From JAHFDS01 sp964593795 (GTDB taxonomy: Bacteria > Myxococcota_A > Polyangia > JAHFDS01): 64,000 nucleotides of DNA. The stretch covers positions 11,637 through 75,636 of the forward strand of contig CAZQJC010000033.1 in NCBI GenBank assembly GCA_964593795.1, given 5' to 3'. The notes beneath the pieces are model-generated. The model was not told the DNA's origin. It made no database searches and worked only from the letters and a program-made list of their open reading frames with translations. Made by a program: the position numbers and the translations under genes. Below are positions 1-8,372 of this stretch, piece by piece. How positions within the stretch are numbered: the first letter of the stretch is position 1; the number at the start of each line of letters is the position of its first letter.

Positions 1-1491
1 CGAACCGCCGCAGAGCGCCTTGTCGACGAAGACGCCGCCCACGACGTCGGCGCCGTGGCGGAGCGGCACGGCCATCGCGACGCCGAGGCGCACGTCCTCG
101 GGATCCTGGCGGCCGTTCGGCGACTCCTCGTCGCGCTCGACCAGGATCGGCGCGCCCGCCGCGACCGCGCGACCGAGCGGCACCCGCCAGGTCTGGTCGG
201 CGTCGGAGAACCGCTGCCGGGCGCGCGCGACGAGCTCGCCGCCGCGCCACTCGGCGAGCACGGTGCGATCGGCGCCGGTGAGCTGGCCGATCATGCGCGC
301 GGCGTCCTCGACCACGCGCGCCGGATCGCCGAGCTCCGACAGCTGGCGCGACAGCTCGAGCAGCGTCCGCGTCTTCTCGCGCTCCTGGGTCATGTGGTGG
401 AGCGCGCCGATGAGCCGCCCCTCGGCCCCTGCGAGCGCGTCGATGCCGAGCGCGAGGAAGCGCCGCAGGCGATCGACCTCCTCGCGAGCCGCGTCGATCT
501 CCTCGCCGAGCTCCGGGTGCTTGCGCGCGACCCGCTGCACGCGCGCGAGGATCGCGTCCGCGAAGCGGCCGAGCTCGCCGACGATCGCCTTGCGCGCGCC
601 CTGGAACTCCTCGATGGCGGGCGCGACGTCGAGGCCGGCCGCGCGATCCGTGGCCCGTCGGCCGAAGCGGCGGAACGCCTCGCGAACGCGCTCGAGGTCG
701 GTCAGCGTCCCCCGCGCGCGGAACAGCTCCTGCGCCCGCGCGACCCACACCGCCGCCGGATCCACCGACGCGTCGGGGCCCTCGATGAGGTTCAGCTCGC
801 CGACGGCGACGCCGAAGCGAAGATAGGCCTCCGCCAGATCGCGCTGGAAGCCGTGCTGCTCGAAGATCGCCAGCGCGCGACGGTAGCGCCTGCGGGCTGC
901 GCGAAGCTCTCCGCTCGCCATCGCGAGATCCGCCTCGAGCACCTGGACGCGCCCGAACTCGAGCGGGTCCTGCCCGGCGCGCGCCTCCTCGATCGCGCGC
1001 TCGACGAGCCGCTGCGCCTCGGGCCGGCGCCCCTGCGACAGGGCCAGCTCCGCGAGCGCGCGCAGGCACCGCGACAGCTCGGTGGGGCGTCCCGCGGCCT
1101 GGAGCGCGACCCGCGCCTCCTCGAGCATCCCCTGGGCGGTCGCGTGGTCGCCGCGGGCGCGCAGGGCGGCCGCCCGCGCCAGGGTGAGCAGGGCGCGCGC
1201 CGCGGGCTCGGCCTCAGCCGCCGGGCGCGCGGCGTCGTCGAGGAAGGCGAACGCCTGATCGAGCTCCCCGCGGACCAGGCACGCCTCCGCCGCCAGCCGA
1301 TCGAGCTCGGCGCGGAGCGGACCGGCCTCGGCCGCGCGCCTCGTCGCGTGGATGCGCGCGAGCGCGTCCTCCGTGTCGCCCCGACGGAGCAGCGCCTCGG
1401 CGAGCGCGACGCCCACGCGCGCACCGTCCGCCGGCGCGGCCTCGGCGAGCTGCGCGGTCAGGGCTTCGATCGCGAGGTCAGCCGTGGCCAT
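1..1491 (-). CDS. TPR-GAF regulatory protein, C-terminus cut by the window edge
   Basis: The reading frame is open from an ATG at 1491 to base 1, giving at least 497 residues with the C-terminus outside the window. GAGG lies six bases before the ATG. The first ~260 residues are Ala/Leu/Arg-rich helical repeats with TPR spacing. A Glu/Arg-rich helical linker follows at ~270-350, then a GAF-like domain from ~360 that ends in the VGGVFVDKALCGGS strand at the edge. In myxobacteria this TPR-GAF order usually precedes either a sigma-54 AAA+ domain with a Fis helix-turn-helix or a kinase/cyclase output domain; which one applies cannot be seen. It probably binds a small ligand or partner protein and controls an output domain. 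It lies 60 bp downstream of the S1 protease gene on the same strand. The TPR and GAF calls are by pattern. Confidence 0.8.
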   Translation of the reverse strand, partial: MATADLAIEALTAQLAEAAPADGARVGVALAEALLRRGDTEDALARIHATRRAAEAGPLRAELDRLAAEACLVRGELDQAFAFLDDAARPAAEAEPAARALLTLARAAALRARGDHATAQGMLEEARVALQAAGRPTELSRCLRALAELALSQGRRPEAQRLVERAIEEARAGQDPLEFGRVQVLEADLAMASGELRAARRRYRRALAIFEQHGFQRDLAEAYLRFGVAVGELNLIEGPDASVDPAAVWVARAQELFRARGTLTDLERVREAFRRFGRRATDRAAGLDVAPAIEEFQGARKAIVGELGRFADAILARVQRVARKHPELGEEIDAAREEVDRLRRFLALGIDALAGAEGRLIGALHHMTQEREKTRTLLELSRQLSELGDPARVVEDAARMIGQLTGADRTVLAEWRGGELVARARQRFSDADQTWRVPLGRAVAAGAPILVERDEESPNGRQDPEDVRLGVAMAVPLRHGADVVGGVFVDKALCGGS

Positions 1492-1551
1492 CGGGCGCCT
1501 CGATTATTGCACTCGATGCCGGAGCGGTGGGCGCGAGGATGTGCGCGCGCT

Positions 1552-2670
1552 TCACCCAGCGAGCAGGGCGAGCAACGCCGCGAGCCGGCGACGACCGAGC
1601 ACGAGCGCCGCCAGCACGAGCGGCAGCACCGCGCCGCCGACGGCGCTCCCCACCGCGCAGCCGTCGCTCGCGCAGCGATGCCCCGAGAGCGCCGGCAACG
1701 GCGAGGCCGCGGCGCACCGATCCTCGCTCGCGCAGGGCACGTAGCAGAAGCACGCGCGGCCCCCGCCGGACGGCACCGCGAGGCACGCGTCACCGCCGCA
1801 GCTCGCGCTCGTCGTGCACGTCGCGCCGAGGCGCCCCGGCGGGAGCCCCGCGCGCGCGCAGGCGCGCACCCCGGATGGCTGCGCCTCGCACGAGAGCCCC
1901 GTGGCGCACGCCTCGCCCTCGCAGGGGCCGCAGGAGCCGCTCTCGGCCTGCGCTTCGGGCGCGCCGGGCGCGTGCTCCGCGAGCTCCAGGAAGGACGTGA
2001 TGAGCGGCGCGTGCCCGTCGATCCGCGTGACGTCCGCCCACGCCGAGCAGCTCGCGTCCGCGCGCGCGACGACCCCGAGGACCGCGACGTCGCCGCCCGA
2101 TGCGACGAGGAGCGGCCCACCGGAGTCGCCGCGGCACGGCAGCGACGGCGCCGGCGCGAGGCGGACCACCGGCCCGACCTCCGCGATCGTCGCCGTGCCC
2201 TCGCGCTTGATGCCGGGCGCGTCACCCGTCGCGACGGCCTCCCCGAAGCCTGCCACCGTGGCCGCCTGGCCGAGCCGCCCGTCCGGCGCGGTCGTGTCGA
2301 GCCGCAGCGGGGCGATGGGCACCGGCGCCCCGAGCCGCAGCAGCGCGAGGTCGCTCCCCTCGGCGTCGCGATCGCTGGGCACCACGCTCGCGACCACGCT
2401 CGCGAAGGATCCGCTCGCGCCGGGCACCCCGAGCGCGTCGCCGAAGTAGACCTCGATCGAACCAGGCGAGCGCCCCTCCACGCAATGCGCGGCCGTCATC
2501 ACGACCCGCGGCGCCACGAGCACGCCCGAACAGAACGCGGTCGTGTCGGCCGGCCCGGCGTCGCAGGGCAGGCGCGCATCGACCAGCGCCACCACGGCCT
2601 CCCGGGCAGTCGAGGGCACCCCGCCCGTGATGGCGGCGGGCGCTACGACGTCGTGGCGAGGAACGGACAC
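1552..2670 (-). CDS. Trypsin-fold (S1) serine protease with C-terminal membrane anchor
   Basis: A 372-residue protein with the whole chymotrypsin-fold triad visible: His in TAAHC (~57-61), Asp in SDLALL (~105-110) and Ser in GDSGGP (~180-185). The residue at chymotrypsin position 189 is Leu (SLPCRGDSGG), not the Asp of trypsin, so cleavage after Arg/Lys is unlikely. A Cys-rich region (~240-330) resembles the small disulfide modules before MYXO-CTERM tails. The protein ends in a hydrophobic helix followed by GRRRL and a second hydrophobic stretch, like a sorting or anchor signal. GTG at 2670 is the only usual start in frame after the upstream stop, yet no signal peptide is visible, which is odd for a protein with an export-type tail. 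Either the true start is not canonical or there is a frameshift near 2670-2730. Confidence 0.85.
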   Translation of the reverse strand: MSVPRHDVVAPAAITGGVPSTAREAVVALVDARLPCDAGPADTTAFCSGVLVAPRVVMTAAHCVEGRSPGSIEVYFGDALGVPGASGSFASVVASVVPSDRDAEGSDLALLRLGAPVPIAPLRLDTTAPDGRLGQAATVAGFGEAVATGDAPGIKREGTATIAEVGPVVRLAPAPSLPCRGDSGGPLLVASGGDVAVLGVVARADASCSAWADVTRIDGHAPLITSFLELAEHAPGAPEAQAESGSCGPCEGEACATGLSCEAQPSGVRACARAGLPPGRLGATCTTSASCGGDACLAVPSGGGRACFCYVPCASEDRCAAASPLPALSGHRCASDGCAVGSAVGGAVLPLVLAALVLGRRRLAALLALLAG

Positions 2671-2752
2671 GGCTCGACTGCTGGCTGGAGACGCAACTGG
2701 CCGGGCCCACGCGGACCCGGCCAGCCATCTTACGCGCGCGCGGGCGCCTCGC

Positions 2753-3607
2753 TCAGAAGCAGTTCTCCGCCGCAGCGGTGTCCCAGATCGTCGGGATGAA
2801 GGCCTTGTCGCACCAGAGATCGTAGTAGCTGCGATCGCCGACGCACTTGTCGTGGTCCGAGCACGCCTGCGTGTACTTCGTGCCCGCCCACTTCCAGTCG
2901 CAGCCCTTGCCGCAGCGCCCCATGCACGCGCCCGTCTTCGGCCCGATGCGGACGTCGGACTCGGCGTACTTCGCCTTGATGCTGAACCAGCCGATGCTGA
3001 TGCCGTTCTGGTACTTCGTGTGGACCCAGTTGTTCCCGCCGTTCGTGCCGTTGGCGTTGTTGCGCGCCTGCCAGCAGCGGCTCGCGCTCGCCTCGCCGAG
3101 GTCCGTCTCGCCGTCGATGCCCGCGTCGTTGCCGTCGCAGGTCTCGCTGCCGTCGGCGCACGTCGACTGCGCGGGCGGCCGGCAGCCCGTGGTGAGCTCG
3201 GCGAGCGCGCCGATCTTCTGCGCGGCCTCGGGATCGCCCGCGGCGTCGAGCTCGTTGCCGAGCGCCTCGAACATGTCGAGGTCCGCCTGCTCGAGGCAGA
3301 GCTGCCCCTCGCAGCCGGTCACGCCGAGCGAGCCCTGCTGGTCGATGTGACAGACGGTGCCGTTCGCGAGCTGGAGTGCGACCTGCGTGCCGTCGCTGTA
3401 GACGGCGCCCTTGCGGTTGACTCCGCGCAGGCCACGACGGACCGACACCTTGACCCGCGCGCTCGTGACGTCGAGGTCCGCGTCGCCGGTCCACTGGATC
3501 TGGATCGAGGGATCGGTCTTGCCCTGCTGGATCTGCTCGCCGCCGCAGCCGACGAGCGGGAGCGAGACGAGCGATGCGAGCGCGAGCAACTGCCGGGTCT
3601 TGTACAT
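2753..3607 (-). CDS. Lipoprotein with C-terminal phospholipase A2-like motif
   Basis: A 284-residue protein starting with a lipoprotein signal (lipobox LVGC, lipidated Cys at about residue 21). GGAGG lies eight bases before the ATG. The N-terminal half has paired Cys residues and no clear family. The C-terminal ~80 residues contain GACMGRCGKGC followed by ACSDHDKC, which matches the CxxHDxC active-site helix of secreted phospholipase A2 (catalytic His-Asp). Cys residues around it would form the usual disulfides. It could be an outer-membrane-anchored lipase acting on prey or host membranes. The canonical calcium loop (YxGxG) is not obvious, so activity is uncertain. Its own promoter is presumably in the 135 bp upstream, after the ferritin-like gene. 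Confidence 0.75.
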   Translation of the reverse strand: MYKTRQLLALASLVSLPLVGCGGEQIQQGKTDPSIQIQWTGDADLDVTSARVKVSVRRGLRGVNRKGAVYSDGTQVALQLANGTVCHIDQQGSLGVTGCEGQLCLEQADLDMFEALGNELDAAGDPEAAQKIGALAELTTGCRPPAQSTCADGSETCDGNDAGIDGETDLGEASASRCWQARNNANGTNGGNNWVHTKYQNGISIGWFSIKAKYAESDVRIGPKTGACMGRCGKGCDWKWAGTKYTQACSDHDKCVGDRSYYDLWCDKAFIPTIWDTAAAENCF

Positions 3608-3742
3608 TCCGTTGGCCTCCGCACACTTCTTTCAGCAAGTGCTGGGCCAGCGCTGCCAGGAACAAGATCAATGTGTTAGGACTCCACCTCCCCCTCCAGT
3701 GCGCTCATTGTCTAGATTTTGAGCACGTAGATTGTGCCAGGG

Positions 3743-4399
3743 TCAGCAGCCGGGGAGCCGGGTGAGGCCGTGGCGGAGGCGGGCGATCTCCGCGAGCTCG
3801 CCTGCCAGCGTGAGCGTCCGCTCGGCCGCTGCGCGGGCACGCGCCTGGGCTTCGGGCGAGCCACAGAGTCGCCCGAGCAGCCGGCGGCCGAGCTCGTGGT
3901 GGTGGCGCTCATCGGGCTGGATCGTCTCCCGGTAGAGGCGCGCGGTCAGCTCGTCACCCCGCCCCTCACAGAGCTCGATGAAGGCCTCGTTCCGCGCGAG
4001 CGCGAGCGCCTCGCGCGCATAGGGCCCGGCGGCGATGCGCTCCTCGGTGGTCTCGAGGCTGCAGAGGTGGACGAACATCGGGCTCGGTCCGCCCGCCTGC
4101 GGATCCACGGCATCGGGATCCACGCCGAGGGCGCGCAGCCGGTCGGCGATGAGCCGGTAGTGCCGCGCCTCGTCGCCGCACTGGCGCGCCAGCGCGAGCT
4201 TGACCTCCACGTCCCGCTCGCGGGTCATCCACACCGCCGCCTCCTCGCTCGCCTCGAGCTCGTTCCGCAGCGCGATCTGCAGGAGGCGCGGCACGCCCAC
4301 CCCCGGATCGGTCTCCCCCGCCACCGCGCCGGGCTGGATCTTCGCGAGGGCCGCGTGGATCGCGGCGTCGAGCTCTACCAGGAAGGTGTCCGTCTCCAT
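3743..4399 (-). CDS. Ferritin-like diiron-carboxylate protein
   Basis: A 218-residue, almost wholly helical protein with the ligand set of a ferritin-like four-helix bundle: acidic residues in helix 1 (Glu47/49/52), E77xxH80 in helix 2 (DEARH), Glu residues in helix 3 (EAFIELCEG) and a second ExxH in helix 4 (DERHHHE). Both halves of a diiron site are therefore present. It may be an oxygenase, an iron or peroxide handling protein, or a tRNA-hydroxylase-like enzyme; the sequence does not decide. It has no signal peptide, so it is cytoplasmic. There is no Shine-Dalgarno, but TAGGCT ends six bases before the ATG, suggesting a leaderless mRNA. It is divergent from the Cys-rich lipoprotein gene at 4475. 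Confidence 0.85.
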   Translation of the reverse strand: METDTFLVELDAAIHAALAKIQPGAVAGETDPGVGVPRLLQIALRNELEASEEAAVWMTRERDVEVKLALARQCGDEARHYRLIADRLRALGVDPDAVDPQAGGPSPMFVHLCSLETTEERIAAGPYAREALALARNEAFIELCEGRGDELTARLYRETIQPDERHHHELGRRLLGRLCGSPEAQARARAAAERTLTLAGELAEIARLRHGLTRLPGC

Positions 4400-4405
4400 G
4401 GCGCG

Positions 4406-4411
4406 AGCCTA
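4406..4411 (-). promoter_or_regulatory. Candidate -10 box (TAGGCT) of a leaderless mRNA
   Basis: TAGGCT (TANNNT) on the minus strand is separated by exactly six bases from the ATG at 4399, and no Shine-Dalgarno is present. Transcription would begin at or next to the start codon. Confidence 0.4.
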
Positions 4412-4462
4412 GCGCGCTCCACGGACTGTGGAGGATCATCCTGTGAGACGCCGTGATTCGGC

Positions 4463-4468
4463 TACAAT
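4463..4468 (+). promoter_or_regulatory. Candidate -10 box (TACAAT) of a leaderless mRNA
   Basis: TACAAT stands six bases before the GTG at 4475, with no ribosome binding site between. No convincing -35 is visible at the usual distance. Confidence 0.45.
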
Positions 4469-4474
4469 TGGCGT

Positions 4475-6220
4475 GTGGGGCGTTACGGCGCGCTGTTGGT
4501 GATGTTCGTGGCCGCCGGCTGCGCCGCGGCGGCCGGCGTGGGCGGCGAGTCGGACGGCGGATCCGCCGGGCCCGCGCGCGACGGTGCACGGGCCTCGGAT
4601 GCAGCGGGCGGCGGTGGTGGCCCGGGCGGCTCGGGGGGCACCGGCGCCGTGGGCGGCTTCCCCGGCGATCGCCCCGACGCGGGAGGGCAGGGCCGCAGGC
4701 CCGACGCGGCCGGCAGCGGAGCCCGCGACGCGGCGCCGCGGCCACCGGACGCACCCATCGTGGGCTGCGCGACCGCCTGCAGCCCGCCGCATGCGGTCGG
4801 GAGCTGCCCGGCCGGCACCTGCACCATCGGCTCGTGCGAGGCCGGCTACGCCAACTGCAACATGCGCGACGACGACGGCTGCGAGGCGCGGACGGACAGC
4901 GTCGACAACTGTGGCCGCTGCGGCATCCGCTGCGCCAACCCCCACGGCATGACGAGCTGCGCCGGCGGCCAGTGCGCGCCGGTGTGCGACAGCGGCTGGG
5001 ACGACTGCGACGGCGATCGCGGCAACGGCTGCGAGACCTCGCTCGCGTCCACCACGAGCTGCGGGCGCTGCGGCCAGCGATGCGAGCTGCCCGGAGCCAC
5101 GGAGACGTGCGCGACGGGGAGCTGCGCGATCCAGGTCTGCGACGCGGGCCGTGGCGACTGCAACGGTCGCTCCGACGACGGCTGCGAGACCGCGACCGAC
5201 TCCGCGACCAACTGCGGGCGCTGCGGACAGGCCTGCTCGAACCCGCACGGCGGCACCGCGTGCGCCTCCGGGACGTGCGCGCCGCGCTGCGACGCCGGCT
5301 ACGGCGACTGCGACGGCAACCCCGGCAACGGCTGCGAGACCGCGCTGACCTCGACCATGAACTGCGGCATGTGCGGGCGCGCCTGCGCGGCCAACCAGAC
5401 CTGCGTGATGGGGAGCTGCGCCGCGCAGACCTGCCCCGCCGGCCGCGCGGAGTGCGACGGCAACATGGCGACCACGTGCGAGACCCCGGTCGACACGACG
5501 ACCGATTGCGGCTCGTGCGGCAGCGGGTGCACGAACGCGCACGGCTCGACGGCGTGCACCGCCGGTCGCTGCGCGCCGGCGTGCGCGGCCGGGTTCGGCG
5601 ATTGCGACGGCAACCCCGGCAACGGCTGCGAGACCGCGCTCGACAGCGCCACCCATTGCGGTGCGTGCAATGCCCCCTGCGCGCGCACCAACGCGGACGC
5701 GACGTGCAATGCCGGCACGTGCGCGATCACGCAATGCCGGAGCGGCTACGCCAACTGCGACGGCGGCGACGCCAATGGCTGCGAGAAGGCGCTCACGGGG
5801 CACTCGAACGCGCAGCCCGGCGAGGACCTCGGCTCCGTCGAGGCCGACGCGTTCTCGGGCTTCCCCGGCTGCGGCGGCCAGGGCTGCAACCTCGTGCTCT
5901 CGCGCACGGGCTCGCAGGGGCGCTTCTTCCAGATGCGCGGCCTCGAGGGCTCGAGCTGCTCAAGCTGGGTCAACCTCCGCTTCCAGCTCGATTCGCCCGC
6001 GGGCGTCGATTACGACCTCTACGTCTCGGGCGGCTGCCACTGCAACCCGACCGACTGCCGCTCCATTGCCCTGTCCGGCCAGCCCGATCAGGTGGACGTC
6101 TGGTGCGACGACTCCTTCGGCGGCGACGACTCCTTTTCCGCCACCGTCGAGGTGCGCTACGCGAGCGGCACGACCTGCGGCGGCTGGACGCTGAGGGCCT
6201 ACCGCCAGCAGTGCGAGTAG
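4475..6220 (+). CDS. Cys-rich repeat surface lipoprotein
   Basis: A 581-residue protein from a GTG start. The N-terminus is a short lipoprotein signal (VMFVAAGC), then a Gly/Ala/Asp-rich spacer to ~90. Residues ~95-440 hold about seven copies of a Cys-rich unit of ~50 residues built on C..GY.DCDG..GNGCET, CG.CG..C and C..G.C. Such myxobacterial proteins are often mislabelled as tryptophan synthase alpha chain; nothing here supports that. The last ~140 residues (GVDYDLYVSGG and flanks) look like a beta-sandwich of the pre-peptidase C-terminal kind. It is probably an outer-surface protein held rigid by disulfides. Its role is unknown. It is divergent from the ferritin-like gene and convergent, by seven bases, with the GNAT gene. 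Confidence 0.85.
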   Translation: MGRYGALLVMFVAAGCAAAAGVGGESDGGSAGPARDGARASDAAGGGGGPGGSGGTGAVGGFPGDRPDAGGQGRRPDAAGSGARDAAPRPPDAPIVGCATACSPPHAVGSCPAGTCTIGSCEAGYANCNMRDDDGCEARTDSVDNCGRCGIRCANPHGMTSCAGGQCAPVCDSGWDDCDGDRGNGCETSLASTTSCGRCGQRCELPGATETCATGSCAIQVCDAGRGDCNGRSDDGCETATDSATNCGRCGQACSNPHGGTACASGTCAPRCDAGYGDCDGNPGNGCETALTSTMNCGMCGRACAANQTCVMGSCAAQTCPAGRAECDGNMATTCETPVDTTTDCGSCGSGCTNAHGSTACTAGRCAPACAAGFGDCDGNPGNGCETALDSATHCGACNAPCARTNADATCNAGTCAITQCRSGYANCDGGDANGCEKALTGHSNAQPGEDLGSVEADAFSGFPGCGGQGCNLVLSRTGSQGRFFQMRGLEGSSCSSWVNLRFQLDSPAGVDYDLYVSGGCHCNPTDCRSIALSGQPDQVDVWCDDSFGGDDSFSATVEVRYASGTTCGGWTLRAYRQQCE

Positions 6221-6227
6221 CTCCGGA

Positions 6228-6641
6228 CTACCCGTCGTAGTACGTGACCATGAGGTCGTGCTCGAAGCCGAGGCTGTTGTAGAAGGACAGCACGGACGCG
6301 TCGGCCTTCACGAGCGGCGTGACGTTGATCTTCGGGTTCTCGACGAACGAGCCACGCAGGGCCTCGACGAGGCGCCGGCCGACGCCGTGCTTGCGCTTTC
6401 CCGGATCGACGAAGAGCTCCTGGATGAAGAGGATGACCTCCTTCTTGCGCGGGTACCAGTAGCCGAGCACCGCGCCGGCGACCTTGCCGTCCACGATCGC
6501 GACGCGGCAGGACGAGGGATCGAAGCCCAGGAACTTCTCGAGGTAGGCGCGCGCTTCGGTCTCCGACCAGCCCTCGTAGGCGCGCAGGAAGATCGCCGTG
6601 GCCTCGGGCAGGTGGTGCTTCTCGAACGGCTTGATGTCCAT
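6228..6641 (-). CDS. GNAT-family N-acetyltransferase
   Basis: A 137-residue protein with the GNAT core: beta4 ILFIQELFVDPGKRKHGVG, where KHGVG forms the acetyl-CoA pyrophosphate loop (motif A), and a C-terminal SFYNSLGFEHD typical of motif B. The length fits a single-domain GNAT. I start at the ATG at 6641 (MDIKPF), not at the in-frame start 66 bases upstream, because the upstream residues are not GNAT-like and TAGCTT sits seven bases before 6641. The substrate is unknown; a small amine or the N-terminus of a protein is likely. It stands alone in a short convergent/divergent setting. Confidence 0.85.
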   Translation of the reverse strand: MDIKPFEKHHLPEATAIFLRAYEGWSETEARAYLEKFLGFDPSSCRVAIVDGKVAGAVLGYWYPRKKEVILFIQELFVDPGKRKHGVGRRLVEALRGSFVENPKINVTPLVKADASVLSFYNSLGFEHDLMVTYYDG

Positions 6642-6648
6642 GCGGCGG

Positions 6649-6654
6649 AAGCTA
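6649..6654 (-). promoter_or_regulatory. Candidate -10 box (TAGCTT) of a leaderless mRNA
   Basis: TAGCTT on the minus strand lies seven bases before the ATG at 6641. There is no Shine-Dalgarno. It supports the shorter start of the GNAT gene. Confidence 0.35.
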
Positions 6655-6830
6655 GCGCATCCGGAAGCGCGCGTCAGCCGCGGGCCGCTGCCGTGCCCCG
6701 GAGGCACCGCGTCAGCGCTCGTCGGCGCCGAGATCGGGCGCGCCGCGATCGTGCGCCTCGCCGTCGAGGTGCTGTGCAGGTCGTCCCGACCGCGCTTGGC
6801 ACGCGCCCGCGCCTCTGGTATGGACGCGCC

Positions 6831-7322
6831 GTGTCATCCCTTCGCTCGGTCGCGTTCCTCGTGTCCCTCGCCGCGCTCGCCTGCGGACAGGTCAACGACC
6901 CGCCCCGGGGCGGCGGCGGATCCGGTGGCGACTCCGGCGCGGCCGGCAGCGCCGGGACCAGCGGCGCGGGGGGCGAAGGGGGTGCCGGCACCGGCGGCGC
7001 AGCCGGGGCGGCGGGCGCGGCGGGCACCGGCGGGGCAGCCGGCACGGGTGCGGGCGGCACCGGCGGGGCGATGGGCAACCTGCCCCCGCTGCCGGCGAAC
7101 GGACACTGGGTGTGCCTCATGCAGCCGAGCGAGTGCCGCTGCACGTACGTGCTCGCGTCCGGCACCAGCGAGGCGTGCACGGTCAACTACCGCTGCTGCC
7201 AGCGCGTGCACTTCGCCGTGGACGGCCAGCACGGCTGCGTCTGCACGAACATGATGGGGGAGTGTCCCATGCGGCTCGCCGCATATGACCTCGCGATCTC
7301 CGTCCCCTCCTGTCCGATGTAA
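6831..7322 (+). CDS. Small Gly/Ala-rich lipoprotein with Cys-rich C-terminus
   Basis: A 163-residue protein from GTG 6831. Residues 1-18 form a lipoprotein signal ending in LAALAC. A low-complexity Gly/Ala/Thr spacer of ~60 residues follows (GGAAGAAGAAGTGGAAG type). The last ~75 residues contain nine Cys, including CRC, CC and CVC, and should be disulfide-locked. No enzyme motif is seen. It has the layout of other lipoproteins in this window (4475, 13597, 63766), where the spacer lifts a folded head off the outer membrane. It lies 14 bases upstream of the Nudix gene but is probably a separate unit. Function unknown. Confidence 0.75.
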   Translation: MSSLRSVAFLVSLAALACGQVNDPPRGGGGSGGDSGAAGSAGTSGAGGEGGAGTGGAAGAAGAAGTGGAAGTGAGGTGGAMGNLPPLPANGHWVCLMQPSECRCTYVLASGTSEACTVNYRCCQRVHFAVDGQHGCVCTNMMGECPMRLAAYDLAISVPSCPM

Positions 7323-7336
7323 GCTCGCGCCGACCG

Positions 7337-7762
7337 ATGCCCGCCCCCTACCGCCTGCCCGCCTCCACCGTCGACGTGGTCGTCGAGGTCGTGGGTGGCG
7401 TCGTCCTCGTCGAGCGCGCCCACGAGCCGCTCGGGTGGGCGCTCCCCGGGGGCTTCGTCGACTACGACGAGGTGGTCGCTGACGCGGCCGTCCGCGAGGT
7501 ACGCGAGGAGACGGGCCTCGCGGTCACGCTCACCGCGCTCCTCGGCGTGTACTCCGACCCGAAGCGCGACCCGCGCAAGCACACGATCTCGACCGTGTTC
7601 GTGGGCCGCGCCGAGGGCACGCCGGTCGGCGCAGACGACGCGAGGAGCGCGCGCGTGTTCCCGCTCGACGCGCTGCCCCCCGCGCTGTGCTTCGACCACG
7701 CGCTCATCCTCGACGACTACCGCGAGTACCTCCGCTCGGGCGTGCGGCCGGTCCGGAGGTGA
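7337..7762 (+). CDS. Nudix hydrolase
   Basis: A 141-residue protein with a complete Nudix box at ~37-59: GGFVDYDEVVADAAVREVRE followed by ETGL, with the REVREE glutamates that bind the metal. The compact size and the tail DHALILDDYREYLRSG fit a housecleaning or ADP-ribose/nucleotide pyrophosphatase. The substrate cannot be read from the sequence. Its stop is one base before the GTG of the AMMECR1 gene, so it is the first gene of the tight set that continues into sdhCAB. Confidence 0.93.
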   Translation: MPAPYRLPASTVDVVVEVVGGVVLVERAHEPLGWALPGGFVDYDEVVADAAVREVREETGLAVTLTALLGVYSDPKRDPRKHTISTVFVGRAEGTPVGADDARSARVFPLDALPPALCFDHALILDDYREYLRSGVRPVRR

Positions 7763-7763
7763 C

Positions 7764-8372
7764 GTGGTCGCCGAGGACGAACCCAGGCCCCCGGTGCTCC
7801 GCGAGGACGAGGAGCGCGAGCTCCTGCGCATCGCACGCACCACGCTCCGCGAGTTCTTCGCGAGCGGCATCATCCCGCCGGGCGCGCCGCACCGGAAGGT
7901 GCTCGTCGAGCCGACGCCCGTGTGGGTCCGCCTGCACGGCCCGGCGGGCCTGCGCGGCAGCTTCGGCGTCCTCGAGCCCCCGCGCCCGTTCTGGCGCGGC
8001 GTGCAGGAGGCGAGCGTGCAGGCGGCCGTGAACGACCCGCGGCGAAGGGCCGTGGACGAGTCCGAGCTCGACCGCCTCCGCATCGAGATCCTCGCGCTCT
8101 CCGCGCTGGCGCAAATCCCGTCGGTGGAGCACATTGCGGTCGGTCGGCACGGGGTGGCGATTGCCGTGGCGGGTGGCCGAGCCGTCATGCTGCCGGACGA
8201 GCACACCGAACACTCCGCCGAGGATCTGCTCGGCGCCGCCTGCGTCAAGGCAGGCCTTCCCGTGCACGCGTGGCGGCAGCAAGGCGCCGACCTCCGCGTG
8301 TTTTCCGTGCATTCGTTCTCCGAGCCCGGCCCTGCGACGCCGCAGGCCGGCTCGGTCAAGGAGAGACCATGA
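7764..8372 (+). CDS. AMMECR1-domain protein (AmmeMemoRadiSam system protein A-like)
   Basis: A 202-residue protein from GTG 7764. It matches the AMMECR1 fold: VWVRLHGPAGLRGSFGVLEP corresponds to the signature region with LRGCIG, and LDRLRIEILALSAL to the LTVEISLLS strand. The signature Cys is replaced by Ser and Ile by Phe (LRGSFG). In many prokaryotes AMMECR1 is encoded beside a MEMO-like protein and a radical SAM enzyme; neither is here. The gene overlaps sdhC by four bases (ATGA), so its translation is coupled to succinate dehydrogenase. Biochemical role unknown; the domain call is fairly safe. Confidence 0.82.
   Translation: MVAEDEPRPPVLREDEERELLRIARTTLREFFASGIIPPGAPHRKVLVEPTPVWVRLHGPAGLRGSFGVLEPPRPFWRGVQEASVQAAVNDPRRRAVDESELDRLRIEILALSALAQIPSVEHIAVGRHGVAIAVAGGRAVMLPDEHTEHSAEDLLGAACVKAGLPVHAWRQQGADLRVFSVHSFSEPGPATPQAGSVKERP

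Noticed and set aside
55..2799. Open frame of over 900 codons on the plus strand
   Set aside because: It lies opposite the TPR-GAF and protease genes, whose motifs are unmistakable on the minus strand. The plus frame is low-complexity Arg/Ala/Glu.
3722..3740. Sigma-54-like TGGCAC...TGCT upstream of the PLA2-like lipoprotein
   Set aside because: The spacing between GG and GC is 12 bases, not the required 10.
6642..6707. Longer N-terminus for the GNAT protein
   Set aside because: The extra 22 residues are not GNAT-like, and the TAGCTT box fits the downstream ATG.
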